37,551 bases of DNA from an uncultured Alistipes sp. (GCA_900553175.1 USCH01000012.1:1-37551), one strand, 5' to 3'. Positions 14,976-23,852 are shown, counted from the stretch's first letter. Numbers and translations: made by a program. Notes: generated by a model not told the origin, from the sequence alone.

Positions 14976-15974
14976 ATGGAATTTGCAACCCATGAAAAAC
15001 TCACGATCGTCGGTGCAGCCGGCATGATCGGTTCGAACATGGCCCAGACGGCCATGATGATGCATCTGACGCCCAACATCTGTCTGTACGATCCCTATGC
15101 GCCCGCACTCGAGGGCGTCGCCGAGGAGTTATACCACTGCGCGTTCGAGGGGGTGAACCTCACCTGGACGACCGACATCGGCGAGGCTTTGACCGGTGCC
15201 GCTTATGTCGTCTCGTCGGGCGGTGCGGCCCGCAAGGCGGGCATGACGCGCGAAGACCTGCTGAAAGGCAACACCGAGATCGCCGCCGAGCTGGGCAAGA
15301 ACATCCGCACCTACTGCCCCGATGTGAAGCATGTCGTTATCGTCTTCAATCCGGCCGACATCACGGGTCTTGTGACGCTCATCCACTCGGGCATCGAACC
15401 TTCGCGGCTGTCGACGCTCGCCGCGCTCGACTCGACGCGTCTGCGCTCGGAGCTGGCCAAGTATTTCAGGATTTCGCCCGACGAAATCCGCAACTGCCGC
15501 ACCTACGGCGGTCACGGCGAGCAGATGGCCGTCTTCGCCTCGACGACGCTCGTCGCCGGACGCCCCCTCTCGGAGCTCATCGGCCATGAAATGCCCGAGG
15601 CCGACTGGCACGAGCTGCAGCAGCGCGTCATCCAGGGCGGCAAGCACATCATCGACCTTCGGGGCCGTTCGTCGTTCCAGAGCCCGGCTTACCTGTCGAT
15701 CTCGATGATCGCGGCGGCCATGGGCGGCAAGCCTTTCGACTATCCCGCAGGTGTCTTCGTGCACAACGACGAGTTCCGCCACATCCTCATGGCCATGGAG
15801 ACCCGGATCACGAAGGAGGGCGTCGCCTATAAGAACGTGCAGGGCACGGCCGAGGAGCACGCCAAGCTCACCGAGAGCTACGAGCACCTCTGCAAATTGC
15901 GCGACGAGGTGGTTGCGATGGGCATCATCCCCGCCGTCGGCGAGTGGCACACGCTCAACCCCCACCTGAAGTGA
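14976..15974 (+). CDS. mdh: Malate dehydrogenase
   Basis: The enzyme interconverts oxaloacetate and malate with NAD(H). The 332-residue protein closely follows Bacteroides malate dehydrogenases: dinucleotide motif VGAAGMIGSNMA (about 11-22), GGAARKAGMTREDLL with the substrate-binding Arg, NPADI, LDSTRLRSELA and the catalytic His in YGGHGEQM. It works with the fumarase upstream in the route to succinate. The ATG at 14976 is chosen on homology; an in-frame ATG lies four codons before it. No promoter box is obvious in the 37-bp AT-rich gap after recR. A strong terminator follows. Confidence 0.96.
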   Translation: MEFATHEKLTIVGAAGMIGSNMAQTAMMMHLTPNICLYDPYAPALEGVAEELYHCAFEGVNLTWTTDIGEALTGAAYVVSSGGAARKAGMTREDLLKGNTEIAAELGKNIRTYCPDVKHVVIVFNPADITGLVTLIHSGIEPSRLSTLAALDSTRLRSELAKYFRISPDEIRNCRTYGGHGEQMAVFASTTLVAGRPLSELIGHEMPEADWHELQQRVIQGGKHIIDLRGRSSFQSPAYLSISMIAAAMGGKPFDYPAGVFVHNDEFRHILMAMETRITKEGVAYKNVQGTAEEHAKLTESYEHLCKLRDEVVAMGIIPAVGEWHTLNPHLK

Positions 15975-15998
15975 TCGGGTGAGCCGATCCCGAATGCG

Positions 15999-16031
15999 AA
16001 AGCCGTCCCGCATCGTGCGGGACGGCTTTTT
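15999..16031 (+). terminator. Terminator after mdh
   Basis: A 14-bp perfect stem (AAAGCCGTCCCGCA with TGCGGGACGGCTTT) has a three-base loop and runs into a tract of five T. The minus strand has only three T after the stem. It could still weakly stop the convergent META-domain gene. Confidence 0.88.
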
Positions 16032-16110
16032 CGTGCGGCCGGGAGGCGGGCCGGCGTCTCCGGACGGCATGTCTGTCCGTGCTGTCCGTGCAGCCCGGAG
16101 GTCGGGCCGG

Positions 16111-16539
16111 TCAGGGTTTTGCCTGGAAGACGGCCCGCAGCTCGCCGTCGCTGAGCAGGAGCAGCATGGGGCCGTCCATGTCGTAGTGCGTCGCCGACTC
16201 CAGCGCCCGGATGAACGCCTGCTCCAGCTCGGTTTCGGGGCAGGCCATGCGGGTCGACGCCACCGGACCGATGTGCAGCCTGCGTTTTTCGTCGGTGCTG
16301 AACCCGCCTTTCAGGTCGTTGCATGCGCCCCGGCCCGACAGACGGTGCCCCTCGGCCGAGAGAAGAATGACGAATTTCCCCTCCTCGGGGCGGACGCTGC
16401 GGCCGTCCAGCTGGACGAGCTGCCACGGGGTCCCGGCGAGCGGACGGCGCGTTTTGCGCTGGTAGGAGCGGCACGGGCAGCACCCGGCCAGAAGGATTGC
16501 CAGAAGCAGCGGCAGGAGGGTTTTCGCAAGTTTTTCCAT
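16111..16539 (-). CDS. META domain lipoprotein
   Basis: This 142-residue protein has a type II signal peptide with LLAGC, so Cys20 is the lipidation site. A single META/HslJ-like domain follows: PLAGTPWQLVQLDGR, LSGRGACNDLKGGF, RLHIGPVASTRMACPETELEQAFIRAL. This fold is found in heat-inducible HslJ and related envelope proteins; the function is not established. The start at 16539 begins the signal peptide directly. It is monocistronic, transcribed away from ridA from overlapping divergent promoters. Confidence 0.85.
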   Translation of the reverse strand: MEKLAKTLLPLLLAILLAGCCPCRSYQRKTRRPLAGTPWQLVQLDGRSVRPEEGKFVILLSAEGHRLSGRGACNDLKGGFSTDEKRRLHIGPVASTRMACPETELEQAFIRALESATHYDMDGPMLLLLSDGELRAVFQAKP

Positions 16540-16557
16540 GATCCTCGTGTTTTGCGG

Positions 16558-16586
16558 CAAAGATAGTGAAATAAATCGTATCTTTG
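16558..16586. promoter_or_regulatory. Overlapping divergent promoters (META / ridA)
   Basis: The minus strand has TATCTTTG at 16565-16558 and the plus strand has TATCTTTG at 16579-16586. The two -7 boxes are only 13 bp apart and point away from each other. Each lies where the -33 element of the other would be, and neither side has a good TTTG. Confidence 0.65.
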
Positions 16587-16629
16587 TCTGCGATCGGGCG
16601 CGTGTCCGGTCGCAGAAAACTCCGGAAAC

Positions 16630-17004
16630 ATGAAAACCATCATCGCTTCGCCCCGCGCTCCGAAAGCCGTGGGACCCTATTCGCAGGCCGTCGAGACCGG
16701 CGGCACGCTCTATGTTTCGGGCCAGCTGCCCGTCGACGGCTCCACGGGCCTCATGGCCGAGGGCATCGAGGCGCAGACGCGTCAGTCGCTCGACAATCTG
16801 GGCCACATTCTTGCGGAGGCCGGATACGGCTTCGGCGACGTGGTCAAGACCACCGTGCTGCTGCAAAGCATCGCCGATTTCGGTGCGATGAACGCCGTCT
16901 ATGCGGCCTATTTCACCGACCGGATGCCGGCGCGCATCTGTTTCGAGGTCGCCGCGCTGCCCATGGGGGCCCGGGTCGAGATCGACGCCGTGGCGGTGAA
17001 GTGA
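16630..17004 (+). CDS. ridA: RidA family enamine/imine deaminase
   Basis: RidA hydrolyses reactive 2-aminoacrylate and related imines released by PLP enzymes such as threonine dehydratase. The 124-residue length is typical. Characteristic segments are APKAVGPYSQAV, LYVSGQLPVD, VVKTTVLL and PARICFEVAALPMGARVEIDAVA. The substrate-binding Arg is at about residue 102. The protein is cytosolic and should be trimeric by family. It has its own -7 box about 44 bases upstream. Confidence 0.95.
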   Translation: MKTIIASPRAPKAVGPYSQAVETGGTLYVSGQLPVDGSTGLMAEGIEAQTRQSLDNLGHILAEAGYGFGDVVKTTVLLQSIADFGAMNAVYAAYFTDRMPARICFEVAALPMGARVEIDAVAVK

Positions 17005-17266
17005 GAGGAGGCCGCTTCGGACGGTGACGGTCAGCGCATTGCGGCCCGAGCCGTCCGGTTGTAGATAATTTGTGGATAAAATCGCTCCCGGATTTTCGTT
17101 TATCCCGGGAGAAATCCCCAAATTTGTAGAACCGTCATTCCGGCCGGAGGCGTCCGCCGCACTCCGGCCGGGCGGTGCCGCGCCGCACCGCGGCGTTCCG
17201 GGTTTTCGGACCCGGCGCTTCGGGCGGACGGCGCGCACGACAGAGAAACAGCATATTATATAAGTC
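17005..17266. other. Intergenic region before the ribonucleotide reductase
   Basis: The 262 bp hold two hairpins and no gene. CTCCCGG (17085-17091) pairs with CCGGGAG (17105-17111), and CCGGCCGGA (17140-17148) pairs with TCCGGCCGG (17163-17171). Neither is followed by a T tract. I searched by eye for a cobalamin riboswitch and for a palindromic NrdR box and found neither. Confidence 0.4.
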
Positions 17267-19816
17267 ATGTCCAAATCAGCCAAAGAGGCGATGCCGCGGA
17301 AAGTCGATTACAACGAAGCGGTCGCCGAGTCGAAAGTCTATTTCGGCGGCGATGACCTCGCCGCCACGGTGTGGGTGAGCAAGTACGCCCTCAAGGACTC
17401 TTTCGGCAACATCTACGAAAAGTCGCCCCGCGAAATGCACGAGCGCATCGCCGGGGAGATCGCCCGGATCGAGCGGAAATACCCCGAACCCATGTCGGCC
17501 GGGGAGGTCTTCGCCCTGCTCGACCATTTCCGCTATGCCATCCCCCAGGGCGGGCCGATGACCGGAATCGGCAACAACTTCCAGGTCGCGTCGCTCTCCA
17601 ACTGCTTCGTGATCGGCCATCGCCATCCGGCCGACTCCTACGGCGGTATCTTCCGCATGGACGAGGAGCAGGTGCAGCTCATGAAGCGTCGCGGCGGCGT
17701 GGGGCATGACCTGTCGCACATCCGGCCCACGGGCAGCCCCGTGCTCAATTCGGCCCTGACCTCGACGGGCATCGTGCCCTTCATGGAGCGCTATTCCAAC
17801 TCCACGCGCGAGGTGGCGCAGGACGGCCGCCGCGGGGCGCTCATGCTGTCGCTTTCGATCAAGCATCCCGATGCCGAACGCTTCATCGACGCCAAGGTCG
17901 ACACGGGCAAGGTGACGGGGGCCAATGTCTCGATCAAGATCGACGACGAATTCATGCGCGCCGCCATCGCCGGCGAGAAATACCGCCAGCAGTTCCCCAT
18001 CGGAGCCGAAAACCCGAAATACGAGCAGCGGATCGACGCCCGGAAACTGTGGGAGAAGATCATCCACAACGCCTGGAAGTCGGCCGAACCCGGCGTGCTG
18101 TTCTGGGATACGATCATCCGCGAGAGCATCCCCGACTGTTATGCCGACGAGGGCTTCGTGACCGTGTCGACCAATCCGTGCGGCGAGATTCCGCTCTGCC
18201 CCTACGATTCGTGCCGGCTGCTGGCGCTCAATCTCTTCAGCTATGTCGATGCCCCCTTCACGGCGGAGGCGAAGTTCGATTTCGGCAAATTCCGCGAACA
18301 TGTGGGCAAGGCCATGCGCATGATGGACGACATCATCGACCTGGAGCTGGAGAAGGTGGAGCTCATCATCGAGAAGATCGCCGCCGACCCCGAGGACGAA
18401 GATGTGCGCCGCGTGGAGCTGGAGCTGTGGAAAAAGATCCGCACCATGGCGCAGAAGGGGCGCCGCACGGGGCTGGGCATCACGGCCGAGGGCGACATGC
18501 TCGCGGCGCTGGGTCTCCGCTACGGCACCGACGAGGCGATCGCCTTCGCCGTCGAGGTGCAGAAGACTCTGGCGCTCGAAGCCTACCGGGCGTCGGTGCG
18601 CATGGCGCGCGAGCGCGGTGCGTTCCCCGTCTACGATGCCGCCCGCGAAAAGGACAACCCCATGATCGGCCGCATCCGCGAGGCCGATCCCGAACTCTAC
18701 GAGGAGATGGTCCGCTGCGGCCGCCGCAACATCGCCATGCTGACCATCGCCCCGACGGGCACCACGTCGCTCATGTCGCAGACCACTTCGGGCATCGAAC
18801 CGGTCTTCCGCACGGTCTACAAGCGCCGCCGCAAGATCAACCCTTCGGACCACGACACCCACGTCGATTACGTCGACGAGACGGGCGAAAAGTTCCAGGA
18901 GTACAACGTCTACCACCACAACTTCGTCAAATGGCTCGAAGTCAACGGTTACGACACGTCGAAGCTCGCCACGGTCTCCGATGCCGAACTGGCGCGCTGG
19001 GTGGCTGCCTCGCCCTATCACGGCGCCACGGCCAACGACATCGACTGGGTGGCCAAGGTGAAGATGCAGGGCGCCATCCAGAAGTGGGTCGACCATTCGA
19101 TTTCGGTGACGGTCAACCTGCCCAACGACGTTTCGGAGGCGCTCGTCGCCGACGTCTACCGCACGGCATGGGAGTGCGGCTGCAAGGGCGTGACGGTCTA
19201 CCGGGACGGCTGCCGCGACGGAGTGCTGCTGGACAAGGGGTCGAAAAAGAAGCGCTGCGAGGAGCATCCGGGCCAGACCCAAAAGCGGCCCAAGTCGATT
19301 CCGGCCGACATCGTGCGCTTCAAGAACGGCTCGGAGGACTGGATCGCCTTCGTGGGGTTGCAGGAGGGTCGTCCCTACGAGATTTTCACGGGCAAGATCG
19401 AGGAGGACGCCATGTACATCCCGCGCAAGATCACCACGGGCCGCATCATCAAGGTGCGCGACGAGGAGGGCAACAAGCGCTACGATTTCCAGTATACCGA
19501 CCGTTACGGCTATACGAACACGATCGGCGGCATTTCGCGTCTGTTCAACGAGGAGTTCTGGAACTATGCCAAGCTCATTTCGGGCGTTCTGCGCCACGGC
19601 ATGCCCATCGAGAAGACCGTGTCGCTGATCGACTCGCTGCACCTCGACAGCGAATCGATCAACACCTGGAAAACGGGCGTCTGCCGGGCGCTCAAGCAGT
19701 ACATCGCCGACGGCACCAAGTCCAAGGGCAAATGCCCGAGCTGCGGACAGGAGAACATGGCCTACCAGAACGGCTGCCTCACCTGCATGTCGTGCGGCTA
19801 TTCGAAGTGCGGCTGA
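17267..19816 (+). CDS. nrdJ: Adenosylcobalamin-dependent (class II) ribonucleotide reductase
   Basis: The enzyme reduces ribonucleotides to deoxyribonucleotides using a radical generated from coenzyme B12, so it needs neither oxygen nor an activase. Visible hallmarks in the 849 residues are SLSNCFVIGH (redox Cys), RRGGVGHDLSHIRPTGS, the catalytic NPCGEIPL with Asn303, Cys305 and Glu307, and APTGTTSLMSQTTSGIEPVF. A C-terminal zinc ribbon-like Cys cluster starts at CPSCGQENMAYQNGC in the last 27 residues. A DUF-like region at about 680-800 is typical of the long NrdJ form. The gene is monocistronic as far as can be seen. Confidence 0.95.
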   Translation: MSKSAKEAMPRKVDYNEAVAESKVYFGGDDLAATVWVSKYALKDSFGNIYEKSPREMHERIAGEIARIERKYPEPMSAGEVFALLDHFRYAIPQGGPMTGIGNNFQVASLSNCFVIGHRHPADSYGGIFRMDEEQVQLMKRRGGVGHDLSHIRPTGSPVLNSALTSTGIVPFMERYSNSTREVAQDGRRGALMLSLSIKHPDAERFIDAKVDTGKVTGANVSIKIDDEFMRAAIAGEKYRQQFPIGAENPKYEQRIDARKLWEKIIHNAWKSAEPGVLFWDTIIRESIPDCYADEGFVTVSTNPCGEIPLCPYDSCRLLALNLFSYVDAPFTAEAKFDFGKFREHVGKAMRMMDDIIDLELEKVELIIEKIAADPEDEDVRRVELELWKKIRTMAQKGRRTGLGITAEGDMLAALGLRYGTDEAIAFAVEVQKTLALEAYRASVRMARERGAFPVYDAAREKDNPMIGRIREADPELYEEMVRCGRRNIAMLTIAPTGTTSLMSQTTSGIEPVFRTVYKRRRKINPSDHDTHVDYVDETGEKFQEYNVYHHNFVKWLEVNGYDTSKLATVSDAELARWVAASPYHGATANDIDWVAKVKMQGAIQKWVDHSISVTVNLPNDVSEALVADVYRTAWECGCKGVTVYRDGCRDGVLLDKGSKKKRCEEHPGQTQKRPKSIPADIVRFKNGSEDWIAFVGLQEGRPYEIFTGKIEEDAMYIPRKITTGRIIKVRDEEGNKRYDFQYTDRYGYTNTIGGISRLFNEEFWNYAKLISGVLRHGMPIEKTVSLIDSLHLDSESINTWKTGVCRALKQYIADGTKSKGKCPSCGQENMAYQNGCLTCMSCGYSKCG

Positions 19817-20007
19817 TCGGGTGGCAGCGTGCGGATTCGCACTCCGGAGAGCTCGCCGCGGGCTTTCCGGCCGTGAAAACCGCTTGCGGAGCGGGGCGGA
19901 TCGGCATAAAATGCGGCAAGCGTGAATTTTTTTGCGTAAGTCGGTGGTTATTTGGGAAAAAATAATTACTTTCGCACATGGAATACTATACGAATGCGCA
20001 ATAACTT

Positions 20008-21216
20008 ATGAAGAAATTTTTCCTTTTCATCGCTTGTGCGGCGCTTGTCGGCACCGCGGGAGCCGCTGAACCGGCCAAGAAACCGAGTTTCTCGGGTTTC
20101 GTCAACAACGGTTTTTGGGACAATTGGGAGATTTCGGCCGGTGTGGGTGCCGGAACCGCTTTTTCCAACGGCACCAATTTCGGAGGGAAAAGCGAGCGTA
20201 TCGGCCTTGAGGGCGATTTCTCGCTGACCAAGTGGGTGAATCCCGTATTGGGCGCCCGGTTGCAGCTGCAGGGCGGCAAGTTCTCCAACTTCGATCAGAG
20301 CTCCGTCCGCATGAAGTGGCCCTATGTCTTCGTGCATGCCGATTACATGGTCAATTTCTCGAACTGGGTGGGCGGCTACCGCAACGACCGGGTCTACTAT
20401 GCCGTGCCTTTCCTGGGCTTCGGTTACATGGCTGCCAATTTCACGGACAAGGCCAAGACCGACAGCGGAATCGGCCGCACGCACAGTTTCGCCATGGCAT
20501 ACGGTCTGCTGAACAAGTTCCGGGCCTGCGATGCCATCGACATCAATCTGGAGCTGAAAGGGCTGCTCGTTCCTTCGAGCGTATGTCCGGTGGAGATGAG
20601 CGGCAGCTATCTTTCGGGCCTCACCGCAACCGTCGGCGTGACCTACCGCTTCAACAAGCGTACGTGGGAGCGCGGCGTGGCAGGCTATACGGCGGATGAC
20701 ATCCGCGCCTTCCAGGATGCGGTCGCCGCAGGCGAACAGGCCGTCGCCGCCGCCAAGGCCGACAACGAGCGTCTCTCCGGCGAGCTGGCCGATGCCCGTG
20801 CGCAGGCCGCCGCAGCGCGCGAAGCCGCGGCCAAGGCCGAAAAGGATGCCGCAGACGCCCGTGCCGCAGCCAAGAGCGGCAAGAAGGGCCTCGGTTCCGA
20901 CGAAGCTTCGGCGATCTTCTTCGATTACGGCACGTCGCAGCTCTCCGCCCGTGAGAGAACGCGTCTCGAGGTCATTGCCGACGTCATCAAGAAAGGTCCG
21001 GCCGACCGCGTTTACACGATCGAAGGCCATGCCGATGCCCAGACGGGTACGCCCGAAGGCAACAAGCGTGTGGCCGAGAACCGCGCCCGGATGGTTTACG
21101 AATACCTCATCAAGCAGGGTGTCGATGCCAAGCAGCTCCGCTATGTGGGCAAGGGCAGCTCGGAGGATCCGTTCGCGGGCAACCAGCGGGCCAACCGTTC
21201 GGCACTGCTCAAGTAA
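20008..21216 (+). CDS. OmpA family outer-membrane protein
   Basis: A signal peptide (about residues 1-20, ending GAA) precedes an N-terminal beta-barrel region of about 25-220 rich in alternating aromatic strands. An Ala/Glu/Lys-rich coiled coil follows at about 235-295 (AVAAGEQAVAAAKADNERLS). The C terminus is a peptidoglycan-binding OmpA domain (about 300-402) with FFDYGTSQLS, IEGHADAQTGTPEGNKRVAENRA and NQRANRSALL. The expected role is tethering the outer membrane to the cell wall. TACTTTCG (19967-19974) is a plausible -7 box. The 190-bp gap before the gene holds nothing else that I can see. A strong terminator follows. Confidence 0.9.
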   Translation: MKKFFLFIACAALVGTAGAAEPAKKPSFSGFVNNGFWDNWEISAGVGAGTAFSNGTNFGGKSERIGLEGDFSLTKWVNPVLGARLQLQGGKFSNFDQSSVRMKWPYVFVHADYMVNFSNWVGGYRNDRVYYAVPFLGFGYMAANFTDKAKTDSGIGRTHSFAMAYGLLNKFRACDAIDINLELKGLLVPSSVCPVEMSGSYLSGLTATVGVTYRFNKRTWERGVAGYTADDIRAFQDAVAAGEQAVAAAKADNERLSGELADARAQAAAAREAAAKAEKDAADARAAAKSGKKGLGSDEASAIFFDYGTSQLSARERTRLEVIADVIKKGPADRVYTIEGHADAQTGTPEGNKRVAENRARMVYEYLIKQGVDAKQLRYVGKGSSEDPFAGNQRANRSALLK

Positions 21217-21236
21217 CCGGCCGATACGGAATACGG

Positions 21237-21272
21237 AAAAGCGCTTCCCCCATTGGGGAGGCGCTTTTTTTG
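21237..21272 (+). terminator. Terminator after the OmpA-family gene
   Basis: A 10-bp stem (GCGCTTCCCC with GGGGAGGCGC, including one G-U) with a short loop is preceded by four A and followed by seven T. Confidence 0.88.
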
Positions 21273-21441
21273 CCGGTTATGCGGATTTTTCGGTTATGCG
21301 GATTTGCCGGTTCTGCAGCCGGGAGCATGCTGTCGGAACGGCGTGCGGCCGCACGCTTTCCCGGGAGAGAGGGCTTTCCCAGGAAACTTTCCCGGGGCCC
21401 TTTTGGTGGTTGCTGGTGGTTCTTGCTGGAGGGCCGGAGGG

Positions 21442-21515
21442 GGCTCTTTCTGGAGGGGAGCTTTTTCGGGGGGCGGCTCTTTCTGGAGGGGGGCTTTTTC
21501 GGGGGGCTTTTCGAG
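21442..21515. repeat. 33-bp tandem repeat, G-rich
   Basis: Two copies beginning GGCTCTTTCTGGAGGGG at 21442 and 21475 are followed by a partial GCTTTTCG unit. They fill the gap between the OmpA-family terminator and the end of dciA. The 21273-21441 stretch is also low-complexity, with repeated GGTTATGCGGAT near 21275-21305 and several GGTGGTT units. No gene is seen. Confidence 0.7.
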
Positions 21516-21528
21516 GGAACGGCTCAGC

Positions 21529-21819
21529 TCAGCGGATGATGACGGCGTTGACCAGCCTGACGCCCGACCGGCGGTTGATCTCCTCCCGAAGCGCCTCGCG
21601 CTGGAAAAAGAGCTCCTGCCGCAGTACGCTCGATTGAATCCGGACGTGGAGGATGCGGTTTTCGAGCTTCAGCTGAGTGGTCAGATCCGCGGCCCGGTCG
21701 CCCACGATGGCCCGCCAGGTGTCGGGCAGCTTGCCTTCGGCGACTTTGGCCGCGACGTAGGGGCGCCGGAAAAACTCCTCCAGCAGGTCGCCCATCATGA
21801 CGGTTTTCGTGCGTCTCAT
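21529..21819 (-). CDS. DUF721 / DciA-like protein
   Basis: This 96-residue protein belongs to the DUF721 family. DciA, its studied member, interacts with the replicative helicase. Recognisable parts are GDLLEEFFRRPYVAAKVAEGKLPDTWRAIVG, DLTTQLKLENRILHVRIQSSVLRQEL and REEINRRSGVRLVNAVIIR. The start overlaps the recF stop by four bases (ATGA), so recF and this gene form a coupled pair. That arrangement fits a replication or repair role. Assignment to DciA function is by family only. Confidence 0.85.
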   Translation of the reverse strand: MRRTKTVMMGDLLEEFFRRPYVAAKVAEGKLPDTWRAIVGDRAADLTTQLKLENRILHVRIQSSVLRQELFFQREALREEINRRSGVRLVNAVIIR

Positions 21820-23048
21820 GACCGTAGGGGTTCGTCGGTGCGATCGGCCGCAGCGTTGTCGGAGGGTGCTTCCGTCCGACCGGTGCCCGGGCCGGGGCGG
21901 GGTGCGGCGGCCGGCTCCGCATCGTCGGTTCGGAGCGTTTCCGCAGAATTTTCGCGGCTGCCGTCTCCGACCGACCCGCCGCGAACCGTAAAGAGGGCGT
22001 ACTCGGCCCCCGCCTTGTCGAGAATGGACTTCAGGCGCGTGGGGTTGCAGTCGGTGATGAATATCTGTCCGAATCGCTCGTCCGCGACCAGCCGGATGAG
22101 CTGCTCGACGCGTCCGGCGTCGAGTTTGTCGAAGAGGTCGTCGAGCAGCAGGATGGGCCGCTCGCCGCATGTGCGGGCGACGATGGCGTACTGTGCCAGC
22201 TTGAGGGCGATCAGAAACGATTTCTGCTGCCCCTGCGAACCGTATTTGCGCAGGGGATAGCCGCCGATGCGAAGCACCAGATCGTCGCGGTGGATGCCCG
22301 AGGTGGTGAATTCGTTCACCAGGTCCTTTTGCCGCGCCGCGCGCAGCACCTCTTCGAACGGCCGCTCGTTCAGCTCCGATTTGTAGAGCAGCTCCACCTG
22401 CTCGCGGTCGTCCGAGAGGGCGCGGTAGCACTCCGCCACGAGGGGTTGCAGCTGTTCGGCGAATTCGCGGCGCCGGGCGTGGATGCGCCGGCCGTGCTCG
22501 GCGAGCTGGAGATCGTAGACCGAGAGCATGGTTTCGTCGGGATGCGTCTTCAGCAGCCGGTTGCGTTCGGCCAATACGGCGTTGTAACGCATCATGGAGA
22601 GGAGGTAGGCTTTGTCGAGCTGCGAAATGCAGGCGTTGAGGTAGCGGCGCCGTTCGTCGGCCGAGTCGCTGATGAGGGCGCTGTCGGCCGGAGAGACGAT
22701 CACGGCCGGAACCAGACCCACGTGGTCGGCCAGACGTTCGTACTCCTTGCCGTTGCGTTTGAGCACCTTGCCCCCTTTGCGCGAGAACGAGCAGACGATC
22801 TGTTCCGTCTTGCCCGCATCCGAGCGGTAGCGGCCGTCGATCATGAAGAACTCCTCGCCGTGCAGGATGCTCTGCGTGTCGGTGGCCGGCAGCGACGATT
22901 TACACATCGAGAGGTAGTGGACCGCATCCACGATGTTGGTCTTTCCCGTGCCGTTGTCGCCGACCAGACAGTTCACGCCCGCGCAGAATCGCAGTTCCCC
23001 GCGGGCGATGTTTTTGAAATTGAGCAACGATAGTCTCTCCAGATACAT
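21816..23048 (-). CDS. recF: DNA replication/repair protein RecF
   Basis: RecF is an SMC-like ATPase that acts at gaps with RecO and RecR. It has the Walker A motif GDNGTGKTN at about 30-38, the signature region YGSQGQQKSFLIALKLAQ, and Walker B PILLLDDLFDKLD. The family core ends near residue 360 (ALFTVRGG). The last 50 residues are a low-complexity tail rich in Ala, Pro, Glu and Asp (for example EPAAAPRPGPGTGR) that is absent from typical RecF. The tail runs up to the ATGA overlap with the next gene. A TAACTTTA sequence on the minus strand (23060-23053) is a poor -7 candidate. Confidence 0.93.
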   Translation of the reverse strand: MYLERLSLLNFKNIARGELRFCAGVNCLVGDNGTGKTNIVDAVHYLSMCKSSLPATDTQSILHGEEFFMIDGRYRSDAGKTEQIVCSFSRKGGKVLKRNGKEYERLADHVGLVPAVIVSPADSALISDSADERRRYLNACISQLDKAYLLSMMRYNAVLAERNRLLKTHPDETMLSVYDLQLAEHGRRIHARRREFAEQLQPLVAECYRALSDDREQVELLYKSELNERPFEEVLRAARQKDLVNEFTTSGIHRDDLVLRIGGYPLRKYGSQGQQKSFLIALKLAQYAIVARTCGERPILLLDDLFDKLDAGRVEQLIRLVADERFGQIFITDCNPTRLKSILDKAGAEYALFTVRGGSVGDGSRENSAETLRTDDAEPAAAPRPGPGTGRTEAPSDNAAADRTDEPLRS

Positions 23049-23079
23049 GGCGTAAAGTTACAAAAAATCCGGACACCGT

Positions 23080-23110
23080 CTTGTACATTGTGAATTGTTT
23101 TGTATCTTTG
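23080..23110 (+). promoter_or_regulatory. Promoter of the TPR protein - ribH unit
   Basis: CTTG (23080-23083, three of four bases of TTTG) and TATCTTTG (23103-23110) are separated by 19 bp. The start codon is 44 bases downstream. Confidence 0.65.
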
Positions 23111-23154
23111 TCGTCTATCGTGGGAATTATCAATTAAAAACATCAATAAGTTCT

Positions 23155-23838
23155 ATGGCAAATCAGAAAGTCGCCGAGCAGGAAACCCTCGGCGAGGCAA
23201 TGAACAAAACCGAGATTTTTCTGGAGAAGAACGGCCGGACGATCGGTTATGTCTTTTTGGGACTGCTCGTTGCGGCTGCGCTCGTTTTCGGATACCGGTC
23301 GCTGATCGTCGCTCCGCGCGCCGAGCGTGCCGCCGAGATGATCGCTCAGGCCCAGAGCCGTTTCGAGGCTCAGGTTCCCGACTATGAGCTCGCTCTTTCG
23401 GGCGATGCCAACGGCGCGGGGTTCCTGGACGTGATCGAGCAGTACGGCTCCACGCCGTCGGGCAACCTGGCCCGGCATTATGCCGGCATCTGCTATCTGC
23501 ATCTGGGCGATCTGGATGCGGCCGCCGTGCAGCTCGGGAAATTCTCTTCGCTGAAGGGAGCTGCCGGCGCGATCGTCAACGCCCAGAATCTGGGCTTGCA
23601 GGGCGATGTGGCCGTGGAGCGTGAGGATTACGCCGGCGCCGTGAAGTTCTACGAGAAGGCCGTGGCTGCCGCCGACAACAACATGACGGCTCCCCTCTAC
23701 CTGCGCAAGGCCGCTCTGGCTGCCGAAGCCGCGGGCGACAAGAAGGCTGCCGCCGCTTTCCTGCAAACGATTCTCGACACCTATCCGGCTTCGATGGAGG
23801 CCCGTGAGGCCGAGAAGCTGCTGGGTGGCGTCAACTAA
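23155..23838 (+). CDS. Membrane-anchored tetratricopeptide protein
   Basis: This 227-residue protein has an N-terminal cytoplasmic stretch, one membrane segment at about 35-55 (TIGYVFLGLLVAAALVFGY) and a periplasmic helical repeat domain with TPR-like units (LARHYAGICYLHLGDLDAAA, VEREDYAGAVKFYEKAVAAAD, AALAAEAAGDKKAAAAFLQTI). The layout resembles YfgM/DUF2133-like TPR proteins, which act as envelope chaperone partners, but I cannot assign a function. The ATG at 23155 was chosen by the promoter position and the match of MANQKVAEQETLGEAMNK to the usual N terminus. ribH starts 14 bases later. Confidence 0.75.
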   Translation: MANQKVAEQETLGEAMNKTEIFLEKNGRTIGYVFLGLLVAAALVFGYRSLIVAPRAERAAEMIAQAQSRFEAQVPDYELALSGDANGAGFLDVIEQYGSTPSGNLARHYAGICYLHLGDLDAAAVQLGKFSSLKGAAGAIVNAQNLGLQGDVAVEREDYAGAVKFYEKAVAAADNNMTAPLYLRKAALAAEAAGDKKAAAAFLQTILDTYPASMEAREAEKLLGGVN

Positions 23839-23852
23839 TCGGAGCGAGGACG

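Noticed and set aside
17005..17266. Cobalamin riboswitch before nrdJ
   Set aside because: I found no B12-box-like sequence or the typical multi-stem arrangement; only two simple hairpins are visible.
17276..19642. Long minus-strand frame opposite the ribonucleotide reductase
   Set aside because: It mirrors the codon bias of the plus-strand gene, contains no domain, and the plus-strand protein is a full-length conserved enzyme.
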